The notes below the pieces were generated by a model. That model ran no database searches and was not told the origin of the DNA. It was given only the letters and a program-made list of their open reading frames with translations. 64,000 bases of DNA from Robbsia sp. KACC 23696 (GTDB taxonomy: Bacteria > Pseudomonadota > Gammaproteobacteria > Burkholderiales > Burkholderiaceae), in contig NZ_CP156627.1 in NCBI RefSeq assembly GCF_039852015.1, positions 372,001 to 436,000 on the forward strand, in the 5' to 3' direction. The first letter of the stretch is position 1, and every line of letters starts with the position of its first letter. The position numbers and the translations under genes were made by a program. This document shows positions 44,052 through 53,532 of the stretch, one piece after another.

Positions 44052-46781
44052 GTGAGACAGAAGAAAATGGTTACGGCGATCAAGCGCATTCTCTACGCGG
44101 AATTGCTGTTCGGTGCCGCGATGGCGTCGGTGGCTTATGCGCAAACCACGCCTCCGGCAACGGGGACAAGTGCCGACAGCAGTACGCTCGCCGCAACAAG
44201 TGCAGCAACCCCATCTGGCGCCAGTGACAGCACCGCGGCGTCACCCGCCGTCAGCAAGCTTCAAACGGTGCAAGTGACCGGCTCCTTGATTCGTACCTCG
44301 GATAAGGTTGGGAACACCGAAGTGCAAACCGTGACGGCTCGCGAAATTCAGGCGTCTGGCTACACGACCGTCGCCGATTATCTTCGCAGCATGTCGGCCA
44401 ACTCCGCGAGCAGTTGGTCACAGTCGGCCGCCAATACGACGGCCCCCGGGGGCGCCGGTATTGCCCTGCGCGGACTGAGCGAGAAGTACACCTTGGTCCT
44501 GGTCGATGGTCAGCGCGTCGCGAACTATGCAAAAGCGGTCAACTTCACCGATACCTTCTTCGACATCAACTCGATCCCCTTGAACATGGTGGATCGCATC
44601 GAAGTGGTGAAGACGGGGGCTGTCTCGCAATATGGGTCGGACGCTATCGCAGGCGTCGTCAATATCATCACGAAAAAGAATTTCCAAGGCTTGCAGATCG
44701 ACGGCAACCTCGGCAAGGCACAACATCCCGGCGACGGGGTCGGCAACTTCAGCGTGTTGGCCGGTAAAGGCAATGTCAACACCGATGGCTGGAACTTCAC
44801 CGGAGCGGCCAGTTGGTACCGTGACTCGGGTTCGTCCCTTGCGGACCGCGATATGACGGCGAACGGCGATTTCAGTGAATACCCCGGCGGCTCGAACGCC
44901 CCGCCGAACCAACGGGCGTCGTATTTCACGCTCCCCGACGGCTCAACTTCGGCCTTGGCGCCCTGTCCTTCCGGCAGTTCGGCAGGGCTGACCAGCGGCG
45001 CGTCGTGTTCCTACAAGAACAGCCAAGCCGTCTCGCTGATGCCGTCCACCACGCGCTTGAATGCGAAGGCGAGAGGGACGTTCCGCATCGATGACAGCAC
45101 GCAGGCCTATGTGGACGTGTGGGCCAGCCGTAACGAAACGCAGCAGTGGGGCGGGTATCAGGCGCTTACCAGCTCGACCAATGCTTATGATCCGACGACG
45201 AATTCGGTCGCGCCGATCTCGCGCGTCGTCCCGGCCAGCAATCCGTACAACCCGTACGGGGTGCCGTCGACGCTTAACTACACCTTCCCGAATGCCATCG
45301 TCGGCACAGATACCGTCTCGACGTACTGGAAAACCTCCGCGGGCTTGAAAGGATCGTATTCATTGCCTAAGGCAGGGGATTGGGACTGGAATGTCGATGC
45401 GGGACATTCGCAAAGCACCGTCGACACCACTTACTACAACGACTTCAACGTCGCGGCACTCAACAACGTCATCAACAACGGCACGCTCGATTTTCAGAAT
45501 CCCAGCCTGACGCCAAATGGCGAAAACGGGCTTTTCCAGAACGACTATCAACAGTCCATTTCGAAGCTCGATTCGATCCAGGCAACCACGTCGACGACGA
45601 ATCTGTTCCACTTGCCCACCGGTGACGTCGGTTTGGGGCTGGGTACCGAATTCCGCCATGAAAGCAGCACGGTGAATGCCCAGACGTATTCGTCGTTGGG
45701 GATCACGGCGCCGGCCGCCATCCAGACGGTAGACGGTTCGCGTAACGTGGCGGCGGTGTTCTATCAAGCGCAGTTCCCGCTGTTGCGTAATTTGGTATTC
45801 ACGCAATCCGGACGCTACGACCATTACAGCGACTTCGGTGGTGCTTTCTCGCCGAGTTTCGCGCTGCGCTTCCAGCCGGTCCAATCGATCACGGCGTATG
45901 CGTCTTATTCACGCGGCTTCCGCGCCCCGACGCTCGTCGAGAATTCTCAAGCGACCTATATCGGTCACCAGAACCTGTACGATCCGTATGCACCCGGTGG
46001 TGGTGCAACGTCGTTCACGACCGAACAGACGAACGGCAATCCGAACCTGCAGCCCGAACGCACGAAGAATTACAACATCGGCTTCGAGCTGTCGCCGAAC
46101 AAAAACACCGATATCGGTGCGGCGTTCTATAAGGTCGTGATCGATAACGTCATCGGCACCGCCGACCCCGAGGCGCTCATTGTCGCGAACGATCCGGCGT
46201 CGGTCGTTCGAACGTCGACGGGCGCGATCGCTTACATCAATCAGCCGTTCACGAATCTGGGATCGCTGGACACGGATGGCTTCGACATGAACTTCCGCGA
46301 AACGATGGGGTCGCCTATCGGGACCTTCACGCTGGCGGGCGACTGGGCCTACGTCTGGCACTATAAGTTGCACAACACCGACGGAAGCGTGCAAGACTTC
46401 GCCGGCAATAACTATGCGTTGAACCAGCCGTTCGGCGCCAGTAACCCGCGTTGGAAAGGCACGACCACGTTGACGTGGGGCTTCAAGCAGTTCGTCACGA
46501 CGCTGACCTGGCAATATACAGGACCTTACACCAATGCGATCGCCGAAGAGTACGGCGATCCCGGCACACAAGCGGTCGCGTCGTACAGTCAGTTCAATCT
46601 GTTCACGACCTATCGTGGCTTCAAGCATTGGACGATCTATGGTGGCATCTCGAATCTGGCCGACAAGAAGCCGCCGTTCGACGTCGAATGGCAGGGCTAT
46701 CCGGATTACACCGGCTATGATCAGTCGCTTTATACCGACATGGGTCGTACATTTCAGGTGGGCGCAACGTATCGCTTCTAA
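44052..46781 (+). CDS. Large TonB-dependent outer-membrane receptor
   Basis: About 909 residues from the preferred GTG (44052, with AGAAGGGG before it); ATG 44067 is an alternative. A signal peptide of about 30 residues ends AYA-QTT. A linker follows, then the TonB-box-like LQTVQVTGS (70-78), then the plug (85-200). The barrel contains the receptor signature near residues 600-700 (YASYSRGFRAPTL, NLQPERTKNYNIGFE) and ends in aromatic Phe (GATYRF). The type with SLIRTSDKVGNT is common in Xanthomonas-like receptors for sugars or peptides. It diverges from exbB-exbD-tonB-opp, suggesting coupled regulation and a shared substrate. The barrel-end pattern is sound; the substrate is inferred. Confidence 0.9.
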   Translation: MRQKKMVTAIKRILYAELLFGAAMASVAYAQTTPPATGTSADSSTLAATSAATPSGASDSTAASPAVSKLQTVQVTGSLIRTSDKVGNTEVQTVTAREIQASGYTTVADYLRSMSANSASSWSQSAANTTAPGGAGIALRGLSEKYTLVLVDGQRVANYAKAVNFTDTFFDINSIPLNMVDRIEVVKTGAVSQYGSDAIAGVVNIITKKNFQGLQIDGNLGKAQHPGDGVGNFSVLAGKGNVNTDGWNFTGAASWYRDSGSSLADRDMTANGDFSEYPGGSNAPPNQRASYFTLPDGSTSALAPCPSGSSAGLTSGASCSYKNSQAVSLMPSTTRLNAKARGTFRIDDSTQAYVDVWASRNETQQWGGYQALTSSTNAYDPTTNSVAPISRVVPASNPYNPYGVPSTLNYTFPNAIVGTDTVSTYWKTSAGLKGSYSLPKAGDWDWNVDAGHSQSTVDTTYYNDFNVAALNNVINNGTLDFQNPSLTPNGENGLFQNDYQQSISKLDSIQATTSTTNLFHLPTGDVGLGLGTEFRHESSTVNAQTYSSLGITAPAAIQTVDGSRNVAAVFYQAQFPLLRNLVFTQSGRYDHYSDFGGAFSPSFALRFQPVQSITAYASYSRGFRAPTLVENSQATYIGHQNLYDPYAPGGGATSFTTEQTNGNPNLQPERTKNYNIGFELSPNKNTDIGAAFYKVVIDNVIGTADPEALIVANDPASVVRTSTGAIAYINQPFTNLGSLDTDGFDMNFRETMGSPIGTFTLAGDWAYVWHYKLHNTDGSVQDFAGNNYALNQPFGASNPRWKGTTTLTWGFKQFVTTLTWQYTGPYTNAIAEEYGDPGTQAVASYSQFNLFTTYRGFKHWTIYGGISNLADKKPPFDVEWQGYPDYTGYDQSLYTDMGRTFQVGATYRF

Positions 46782-48259
46782 GCTGTGAAGCGGTGCGCGG
46801 CCGCGGGCTGCGGCGCAACAAAGGGGCTGCCGCCCACGGCCGCTACGCCATGCCTGTCCATGGCGTCACTTTCCACCACGCCCATGCCGCTGTCGCCAAG
46901 CACCACCGGCCCCGCGTAAGGCGCTGCCGCATGGTCGAGTGCCTGCAGGAAAGCGGACTGTGCCGCCGTCGGCAGCCAGTCCTCGCGAACGGTCAGGCCG
47001 ACCACGCGCGTGGCGGGGAGTTCCGGCAGCGACAGCGCGGCCAGCGCGTCGCCGTAGCGCGGGTGCCGGACCTGCGAACGCGACAGCAAGGTGACCGCAT
47101 CGCCCTCGCACAACATCGCAATCATCATCGCCAGGGAACTGGTTTCGGCGACGATACGCATCGTCCCCCGCGCCTCTCCCGCGCCGACGCGTTCCCGCGC
47201 AACCTGCGGCGTGTTGCGCGCCATCTGTTCGCCGATCTGCGCCCATAGCGCCGTGATTACCGCACGGCGCGGCATGCCATCCGGCGGTGCGATCCAATCG
47301 AAGCGCGCCAGATCCGCCAGCGTGACGCGACCGCCACGCAATAAAGGATGACCTTGGCGCAAGGCGATCACATAAGGATCGTCGAACAACGGGCGCGCCA
47401 GCAGCCCAGCATCGCTATCGGGGTCCCGTAACGCGCCGACGATCACGTCCAACTCGCCATATCGCAACGCCTCGATCAGCGCGGTGCGATCGTCCTCGCG
47501 TACGACGATCCGCGCCGAGGGAAACTGCCGCACCACCCGTTGCGTGGCATCCGCGATCAGGCGCGGCGGACACATCGGCAGGACGCCCACCGCGATTCGC
47601 ACGCTGACGGCCGCGCCGATGCCTGCCGCGCCGTCGCCGTGTCGATCGGCAGTCGCGCGCAATCCCAGCCCGACGGACTCGGCGATTTCATCGCGCGCCT
47701 GCGCCAGCTCCTGCAGCGCACGCCCCACATGCCGCGCGAAAGTTGCGCCGGCGGCAGTCACCTGCACGCTGTGCACGCGTCGGTGATAGAGCGGCAGACC
47801 GATCGTGCGTTCGAGTTCGCGCGCGGCACGATGCACGGCCGGTTGGGAGACGCCGAGCGCCGCCGCCGCCGCGGCCGCCGATCCATGTTGCGCGATGGCA
47901 AGATGGCAGCGCAGTTGCGCATCGCTCAAATGACGGCAGAGCGACGTCGCCTGCTCCGGTGCCACCTCACGGCCCATGACGGCCGACAAACCCAATTCGA
48001 TCTGCGCGAACAGCCGCCGCACCCGTCGATGCAGAATATCGCCGGCTCGGGTCAGCGCACTGCCCTCCCGTCCACGCGCGAACAGCGAGACACCGAGCGA
48101 CGCTTCCATTTTCAGGATAGCCTGACTGACCGCCGGCTGCGTGCGGCGCATCCGTTCCGCCGCTTGTCCGATGCCACCGGCCTCGCATACGGCTTCGAAA
48201 GCCAGTAACTGGCGCCAGTGAAACGGCGCGCCGTTCTGCGGGGTGGAAGGCTCGGCCAT
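46778..48259 (-). CDS. LysR-type regulator with two HTH domains
   Basis: A 493-residue LysR-type regulator, about 190 longer than usual. It carries two complete HTH domains in tandem: residues 14-75 (recognition helix TQPAVSQAILKME) and 111-172 (SQPAVHRAARELE). One effector-binding domain follows (210-440), with VLPMCPPRLIADATQRVVRQ early on. A C-terminal tail of 40 residues is Ala/Val-rich. It overlaps the receptor stop by 4 bp, convergent. It diverges from the amidohydrolase gene and is probably its regulator. The ATG at 48259 has AGAGG 11 bases upstream. Confidence 0.85.
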   Translation of the reverse strand: MAEPSTPQNGAPFHWRQLLAFEAVCEAGGIGQAAERMRRTQPAVSQAILKMEASLGVSLFARGREGSALTRAGDILHRRVRRLFAQIELGLSAVMGREVAPEQATSLCRHLSDAQLRCHLAIAQHGSAAAAAAALGVSQPAVHRAARELERTIGLPLYHRRVHSVQVTAAGATFARHVGRALQELAQARDEIAESVGLGLRATADRHGDGAAGIGAAVSVRIAVGVLPMCPPRLIADATQRVVRQFPSARIVVREDDRTALIEALRYGELDVIVGALRDPDSDAGLLARPLFDDPYVIALRQGHPLLRGGRVTLADLARFDWIAPPDGMPRRAVITALWAQIGEQMARNTPQVARERVGAGEARGTMRIVAETSSLAMMIAMLCEGDAVTLLSRSQVRHPRYGDALAALSLPELPATRVVGLTVREDWLPTAAQSAFLQALDHAAAPYAGPVVLGDSGMGVVESDAMDRHGVAAVGGSPFVAPQPAAAHRFTA

Positions 48260-48524
48260 CGTTGCATTTTCCTCTCGGCGAAGGCGTATCCCTCGGGTCA
48301 ACCGGATTCTGCGCGCCTCATTTGCATTACGGCATCCAGGTTAACCACCAGCTTTACCAAAATGAATGGCCGACAACGCAAATCGTATGACGCGCGACGC
48401 CCGAGCCACGCTTACAGTGTGCGCTATCGACGGCGATGTCACCGCTGCAACGGTCGCGCAACCTGACAGCGACAAGCGAAACGACGCCGCATTCACGCCT
48501 TATCTCGAAACCGGAGCATCAAAA

Positions 48525-49379
48525 ATGTCACTCGTCGTGGATACACACACTCATGTGATCGCATCGGACACCACGCGCTATCCGCTGGGACCGATCGGTG
48601 GACATCGCTCGGAATGGTCGTCGAAGCGGCCCGTCGACGTCGACGGTCTCCTCGCCGAAATGGAGCAAGCGCGCGTGGACCGCGCCGTCGTGGTGCAGGC
48701 TTCCACCGTCTACGGCCATGACAATCGCCTCGTCGTCGATGCCGTCCGCGCGCATCCGAATCGCTTCATCGGCGTGTTTTCCGTCGATGTCCTCGCACCG
48801 GACGCCGTCGATCAGATCAAGCACTGGCAAGACGAAGGCCTCAGCGGTCTGCGGCTCTTCATGACGGGCACGACGATGCCCGGCCAGGCCGACTGGCTCG
48901 ACGATCCGCGTGTTTTCCCGGCTTGGGAATACGCGCAAAAGGCACAATTGCCAATCTGCCTGCAGATGACGATGGCAGGGCTGCCGGCGCTGCGCGGCAT
49001 GCTGCAGCGCTTCCCGGAAATCAGCGTCCTGCTCGACCATCTGGCACGGCCGGACCTGTCGGACGGCGCGCCCTACGCCGCCGCGCAGCCGCTGTTCGAC
49101 ATGGCGTCCTTCCCCGGCGTTTATCTCAAATTGACGAACCGTACGCTGGCGGAAGCCAAACGTGGGGCGTCGACGCCGGCCGCTTTCCTGGAAAAGCTGC
49201 TGGCGAGCTTCGGCCCGAACCGCGTCGCGTGGGGCTCGAATTTCCCGGCGGCCGAAGGGACGCTGGCCGCGCTGCGCGAGGAAGCCGAGACCGATACCGC
49301 CGCCGTTCCGTCCGCAGCACGTGAAGCGCTGTTCGGCGGCACCGCCCAGCAGCTGTATCCGGCACTGGCCGCACGTTGA
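48525..49379 (+). CDS. Amidohydrolase_2-family hydrolase
   Basis: A 284-residue TIM-barrel metal hydrolase. His8 and His10 (DTHTHV) and a strand-5 His (VLLDHLARPD) are present, then WGSNFPA, where lactonases normally have WGTDFP. The metal-ligand Asp is replaced by Asn, as in some decarboxylase-like members. The start is ATG 48525 with GGAG upstream; a longer frame to 48366 looks non-coding. It is the first gene after the double-HTH LysR and is followed 15 bp later by a 4,5-dihydroxyphthalate-decarboxylase-like gene. Likely a hydrolase or lactonase of an aromatic or dicarboxylic intermediate. Confidence 0.8.
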   Translation: MSLVVDTHTHVIASDTTRYPLGPIGGHRSEWSSKRPVDVDGLLAEMEQARVDRAVVVQASTVYGHDNRLVVDAVRAHPNRFIGVFSVDVLAPDAVDQIKHWQDEGLSGLRLFMTGTTMPGQADWLDDPRVFPAWEYAQKAQLPICLQMTMAGLPALRGMLQRFPEISVLLDHLARPDLSDGAPYAAAQPLFDMASFPGVYLKLTNRTLAEAKRGASTPAAFLEKLLASFGPNRVAWGSNFPAAEGTLAALREEAETDTAAVPSAAREALFGGTAQQLYPALAAR

Positions 49380-49393
49380 TTCGGAGTGACGCC

Positions 49394-50293
49394 ATGACAA
49401 ACCTTTCGCAGCCGCGCCTCAGCATCGCGCTGAAGACGTATCCGCATACCGCCGGCATCAAGGAAGGGCGATTGCACGATCCGCGCGTATCGCTCGACAT
49501 CCAGGAAGTGGAGCCGATTCACCGGGCGTTCGCGCCGATGGCACGCGAGCAGGCGTTCGATGTCAGTGAAATGGCGATCGTTACCTATCTGCAAGCCAAG
49601 GCATACGGCAAGCCGCTGGTATTGTTCCCGGCAGTCGTCGCGGCGCGTTTCCAGCAAGGCTGTTTGATCCGGCGTACCGATCGTCCGTTCGACGTCACCG
49701 GCTTGCGTGGTCGCCGTATCGGCGTACGGGCCTACACCCAGACCACCGGCATGTGGATTCGCGCGATTCTGTCCGGGACGTACGGCGTGGATCTGCAGTC
49801 AATCGAATGGGTCACATTCGAGCCGGCCCATTTGCAGGAATACGAAGATCCCGCGTGGGTGACGCGCGCGCCGAAGGGAGCCGACATGCTGGAGATGCTG
49901 CGCGACGGCACGCTCGACGCCGCGATCTACGGCAACGATCTGCCGGACGATCCGACGTTCTCACCGGTCATCGCCGATGCCGCACAAGCGGACCGCGACT
50001 GGTACGCAACGCATCGCTATGTGCCGATCAACCATATGGTCGTCATGCGCAGCGATATCGCGCATGAAAACCCGGAAGCGTATCGCGCCGTGTACGCGCT
50101 GTTGAAGCGCGGCAAGGAAGCGGCGCCCCCGCGTGCCGACGGTATCGATCGTTATCCGATCGGAATCGACGCGTTGACCGGCCCGATGCGTGAAATCCTC
50201 GCCTTCTGCGATGAACAGCGCTTGTTGCCTGCACCCATCACCGTCGAAGCACTGTTCGCCGAAAGCCGCGCCCTGCTCGACGGGCTCGCCTGA
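49394..50293 (+). CDS. 4,5-dihydroxyphthalate decarboxylase-like protein
   Basis: A 299-residue protein of the 4,5-dihydroxyphthalate decarboxylase (Pht5)-related family, which has a periplasmic-binding-protein type II fold without a signal peptide. Characteristic segments are VEPIHRAFAPMAREQAFDVSE near residues 40-60, GLRGRRIGVRAYTQTTGMW around 105-123, and INHMVVMR at about 215. Decarboxylation of a hydroxylated aromatic diacid is the known role in phthalate breakdown, but family members also serve as binding proteins. It follows the amidohydrolase gene with 14 bp between them and precedes a dicarboxylate symporter gene. CGGAG lies before the ATG. Confidence 0.75.
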   Translation: MTNLSQPRLSIALKTYPHTAGIKEGRLHDPRVSLDIQEVEPIHRAFAPMAREQAFDVSEMAIVTYLQAKAYGKPLVLFPAVVAARFQQGCLIRRTDRPFDVTGLRGRRIGVRAYTQTTGMWIRAILSGTYGVDLQSIEWVTFEPAHLQEYEDPAWVTRAPKGADMLEMLRDGTLDAAIYGNDLPDDPTFSPVIADAAQADRDWYATHRYVPINHMVVMRSDIAHENPEAYRAVYALLKRGKEAAPPRADGIDRYPIGIDALTGPMREILAFCDEQRLLPAPITVEALFAESRALLDGLA

Positions 50294-50371
50294 TCGGTTT
50301 CGAAAGTACCTATAAAAAACGCAGGCGTGGACAACGTATCCGCGCCGCATCGGCAGTAAATAGGAGACGTC

Positions 50372-51736
50372 ATGACATTGCCCGATATTCACAAGAAGCA
50401 GGCGCCCGCATCATCGCGGCGCAAGCCCTTTTACCGCGACCTGTCGTTCCAGGTCTTTGCCGGGATGGTGCTGGGCGTTGCGCTCGGCTATTTCTTCCCG
50501 AACGTCGGCGTGTCGATGCAAGCGCTCGGCGATGCCTTTATTCGCGTGATTCAGATGCTGGTCGGACCGATCATCTTCTGCACGGTCTGTACCGGCATCG
50601 CCGGCGCGCACGACATGAAGAAGGTGGGACGCGTCGCGGTCAAGGCGTTGATCTACTTCGAAGTAGTGACGTCGTTGGCCTTGGTGATCGGTCTGGTGAC
50701 GATCAACGTGATGAAGCCGGGCGTCGGCATGCACGTCGACGTAAGCAGCCTGCCCAGCAGCGATGCGATTGCCGGAAAGGCCGCGCATCCGGTCTCCGCG
50801 AGCGCCTTCCTGCTGAATGTGATTCCGCACACCGCGTTCAACGCGTTCGCCAGCGGCGATATCCTGCAAGTGCTGTTTTTCTCGGTGTTGTTCGCATTCG
50901 GCCTCGCCGCCATCGGCGAACGCGCGCAACCAGCACTGCGTTTCATCGACAGCTGTTCGCAAGTGCTGTTCTGGATCATCGGCCTGGTCATGAAGGTGGC
51001 GCCGATCGCGGCATTCGGCGCGATCGCGTTCACGGTGGGTAAATTCGGTTTCGGCACGCTGCTGTCGCTCGGACGGCTGATCCTCGAGTTCTATCTGACC
51101 TGCGGCTTGTTCTTCCTGCTCATTTTATGGCCGATCTCGCGCGTAACCGGTTTCAGCCTGTGGAAGATGATGCGCTATGTGGGGGCTGAGTTGCTGCTCG
51201 TGCTCGGGACCAGTTCATCGGAAACGGTCTTCCCGCAATTGATCGACAAACTCGAACGCCTCGGCTGCGAGAAATCGGTCGTCGGTCTGGTGCTTCCCAC
51301 CGCTTATACGTTCAACCACGACGGCACCTGCCTCTACTTTGCCGCGGCGGCGATCTTCCTCGCCCAGGCAACCGACGTGCCGATGGACTGGCACGCCCAG
51401 CTGCTGCTGCTCGCCGTGCTGTTGCTGACATCGAAAGGCGCGGCAGGCGTGTCCGGTGCCGCCATCGCCGTGCTGGCCGCGACGCTGGCTGCCAGCCATA
51501 CCATTCCCGTCGCGTCGATCGCCCTGATCCTGGGCATCCATCGCGCCATGTCCGCCGCCTTCGTCTTCACGAATATCGCCGGCAACTGCGTCGCCACCAT
51601 CGTCGTGGCCGCGTGGGAAAAGGCACTGAATCGCACGACGCTCGCCGATGAACTGAATCGGGGCTATAAACCGCTGGCACCCGATGCAGCAGAGGCGCAA
51701 GGTTTCGATCGTCCGACGCACCCTATCGGCCACTAA
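50372..51736 (+). CDS. Dicarboxylate/amino-acid:cation symporter (SDF family)
   Basis: A 454-residue inner-membrane transporter with eight spans and two re-entrant loops. The signature LGTSSSETVFP, the Na/H site PTAYTFNHDGT (the family usually has NxDGT), SKGAAGVSGAA and NIAGNCVAT are all in order. Such proteins import C4-dicarboxylates or acidic amino acids. The Asn-His-Asp-Gly-Thr variant is non-standard. It is third in the cluster and probably imports its substrate acid. Confidence 0.92.
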   Translation: MTLPDIHKKQAPASSRRKPFYRDLSFQVFAGMVLGVALGYFFPNVGVSMQALGDAFIRVIQMLVGPIIFCTVCTGIAGAHDMKKVGRVAVKALIYFEVVTSLALVIGLVTINVMKPGVGMHVDVSSLPSSDAIAGKAAHPVSASAFLLNVIPHTAFNAFASGDILQVLFFSVLFAFGLAAIGERAQPALRFIDSCSQVLFWIIGLVMKVAPIAAFGAIAFTVGKFGFGTLLSLGRLILEFYLTCGLFFLLILWPISRVTGFSLWKMMRYVGAELLLVLGTSSSETVFPQLIDKLERLGCEKSVVGLVLPTAYTFNHDGTCLYFAAAAIFLAQATDVPMDWHAQLLLLAVLLLTSKGAAGVSGAAIAVLAATLAASHTIPVASIALILGIHRAMSAAFVFTNIAGNCVATIVVAAWEKALNRTTLADELNRGYKPLAPDAAEAQGFDRPTHPIGH

Positions 51737-51838
51737 TCCGGCCTGTACCGCAGTACCTATACACCAAGCACTAAGCCGACCCGGCCGCATCGCACTCCAG
51801 CGATCGGCAAGGGAAAGGCACGCCCAAGGAGACCTGTC

Positions 51839-52990
51839 ATGACCCGTATCGCACTCTTTCCCGACTCGTCCAGCGCGCGTACACGAAGCCGTGTACCCAG
51901 CGCCATGACGGATATCACGACGCCCGGCCTGACACGCGCGGGCATGCGTCCCTCCGTGCGCGCGCTGCGCTTCGCGGCACGGCCCGTCTCGGTGGTGGCA
52001 ATGTTGTGCCTCGCCTCGGGCGCTTATGCCCAGTCGTCGGTCACGCTGTCAGGAACCGTGGATGGCGGGATTCGCTATCTGACGAACGGCAACACGACGG
52101 GTGGCAATGTCGTGACGATGAATTCGAACGGTTATTACAGCTCGAACAAGATCGACTTCATCGGACGCGAAGATTTGGGGGGTGGTTGGAATGCACATTT
52201 CACCTTGGAAAACGGCTTCAATCTGTCCAACGGCGCTTACGACAACACGACCGGCATCGAATTCAACCGGCAGGCGTTTGTCGGTTTGGGCAACAATCAA
52301 TGGGGTAGCATCGATTTGGGCCGTCAGTACACGATCGCCCATGACATCATTTCGTATTACGACCCGTTCCACTTCCACTTCACGCCGTTGATTCCGTTGA
52401 CAACGGCGGCCGACGGCACGCGCTTCAACAACGACGCGAAATACAAGGGCCGATTCGGGCCGATGCTCGTCGAGGCCGACAATTCCTTCGGCGGCGTGGC
52501 GGGCTCCTTCAGCAGCGGCGCCGCGCGCGGGCTCGGGCTGAGCTACTCGCAGGGACCGGTCTCCGCCGGCGGCTTGGTCGAACACCGTACCGTGCTGGTA
52601 GGCACGAGCTACCAATCCGATGATTACTATATGGCCGGCACAAAGTTCAAGTTCGGCAAGTTCGAAGTGACGGGCGGTTATATGGCGGAGAGTCAGGCCA
52701 ATCCGACCACCACGCATACGGTGACCCGCAATGCCTTCGGCGGCGCGAGCTATCACTTCACGAATGCGCTTTCCTTCACCGCCGGCTATTACCAGACGAA
52801 CGTCTCGAACGATCGCGCGTCGAGCCGCGCCTTGTCGATCGCCTCGCTGGCCTACCAATTGTCGCGGCGGACGACAGTCTATGCAGAAGGCGATTACACG
52901 CGCTTCAAGCACAGCGTGGTCTCCACGTTGAACACGAGCGGTAAGAAGTCGCAGATCGGCGCCACCGTCGGCATCGATCATATGTTCTAA
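51839..52990 (+). CDS. OmpC-type Gram-negative porin
   Basis: A 383-residue outer-membrane trimeric porin of the Burkholderia type. The mature part starts near QSSVTLSGTVDGGIRYL (residue 65). The family marker is DLGGGWNAHFTLENGF, then RQAFVGLGNNQWGSIDLGRQY. The last residue is Phe (IDHMF). The 64-residue leader is long: a signal peptide of about 29 starts at Met36, but AGGAG lies just before ATG 51839. Alternative starts are 51905 and 51944. It ends tail to tail with dgkA. It probably lets the substrate of the cluster cross the outer membrane. Confidence 0.9.
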   Translation: MTRIALFPDSSSARTRSRVPSAMTDITTPGLTRAGMRPSVRALRFAARPVSVVAMLCLASGAYAQSSVTLSGTVDGGIRYLTNGNTTGGNVVTMNSNGYYSSNKIDFIGREDLGGGWNAHFTLENGFNLSNGAYDNTTGIEFNRQAFVGLGNNQWGSIDLGRQYTIAHDIISYYDPFHFHFTPLIPLTTAADGTRFNNDAKYKGRFGPMLVEADNSFGGVAGSFSSGAARGLGLSYSQGPVSAGGLVEHRTVLVGTSYQSDDYYMAGTKFKFGKFEVTGGYMAESQANPTTTHTVTRNAFGGASYHFTNALSFTAGYYQTNVSNDRASSRALSIASLAYQLSRRTTVYAEGDYTRFKHSVVSTLNTSGKKSQIGATVGIDHMF

Positions 52991-53532
52991 AACCGCGCCG
53001 CGAGGCGGGCGAGCACGCTATCGCTCCCCCACTCACGGCACCAATGCCAGAGCAGCGGCCCCGCCAGCACACCCCAGGTCATCAGGCACAGACCCAGCGC
53101 CAACATCACGGCGGCGCTCCCCAGATCCTTTGCCCGCCGCGACAACTCGTGATGTTCGAGCGAGATCCGATCGATGGCCGTTTCCACGCCCGAATTCAGC
53201 AACTCGACGATCAGCACGAGCAGGACCGAGCCGATCAACAGCACATGCGCGATCGGTTCCACCGGCAGGAAGACGCCGATCGGCAGCAGGATGGCGGCCA
53301 GCGTCAACTCCTGACGGAAAGCACTTTCCTCGCGAATCGCCACCCTGACGCCGGCAATCGAATTTTTCATCGCGTGCCAGGCGCGCGTCAGGCCGCGATT
53401 TCCCTTGTACGGATTGAAGGGCAGCGGCGTCGGCGTCGACGGTGGCACGCGCGGCGCATCGGCCGTTTCCGTTCCCGGCGCGCCGGACGCCTTCTCGTTG
53501 TCACGCGGCGGTCCGCGATGCACGCTGCGCAT
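52987..53532 (-). CDS. dgkA: Diacylglycerol kinase
   Basis: A 181-residue small integral-membrane diacylglycerol kinase, which makes phosphatidic acid from diacylglycerol and ATP. Three spans are near 75-95, 97-115 and 140-162. The active-site motif ELLNSGVETAIDRI (Glu110, Asn113, Glu117) and AKDLGSAAV are standard. E. coli DgkA is 122 residues; here a 40-residue hydrophilic N-terminus is added. The ATG shares a base with the glycosyltransferase stop (TGATG). In this operon it fits recycling of diacylglycerol released from phospholipids. Confidence 0.93.
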   Translation of the reverse strand: MRSVHRGPPRDNEKASGAPGTETADAPRVPPSTPTPLPFNPYKGNRGLTRAWHAMKNSIAGVRVAIREESAFRQELTLAAILLPIGVFLPVEPIAHVLLIGSVLLVLIVELLNSGVETAIDRISLEHHELSRRAKDLGSAAVMLALGLCLMTWGVLAGPLLWHWCREWGSDSVLARLAARF

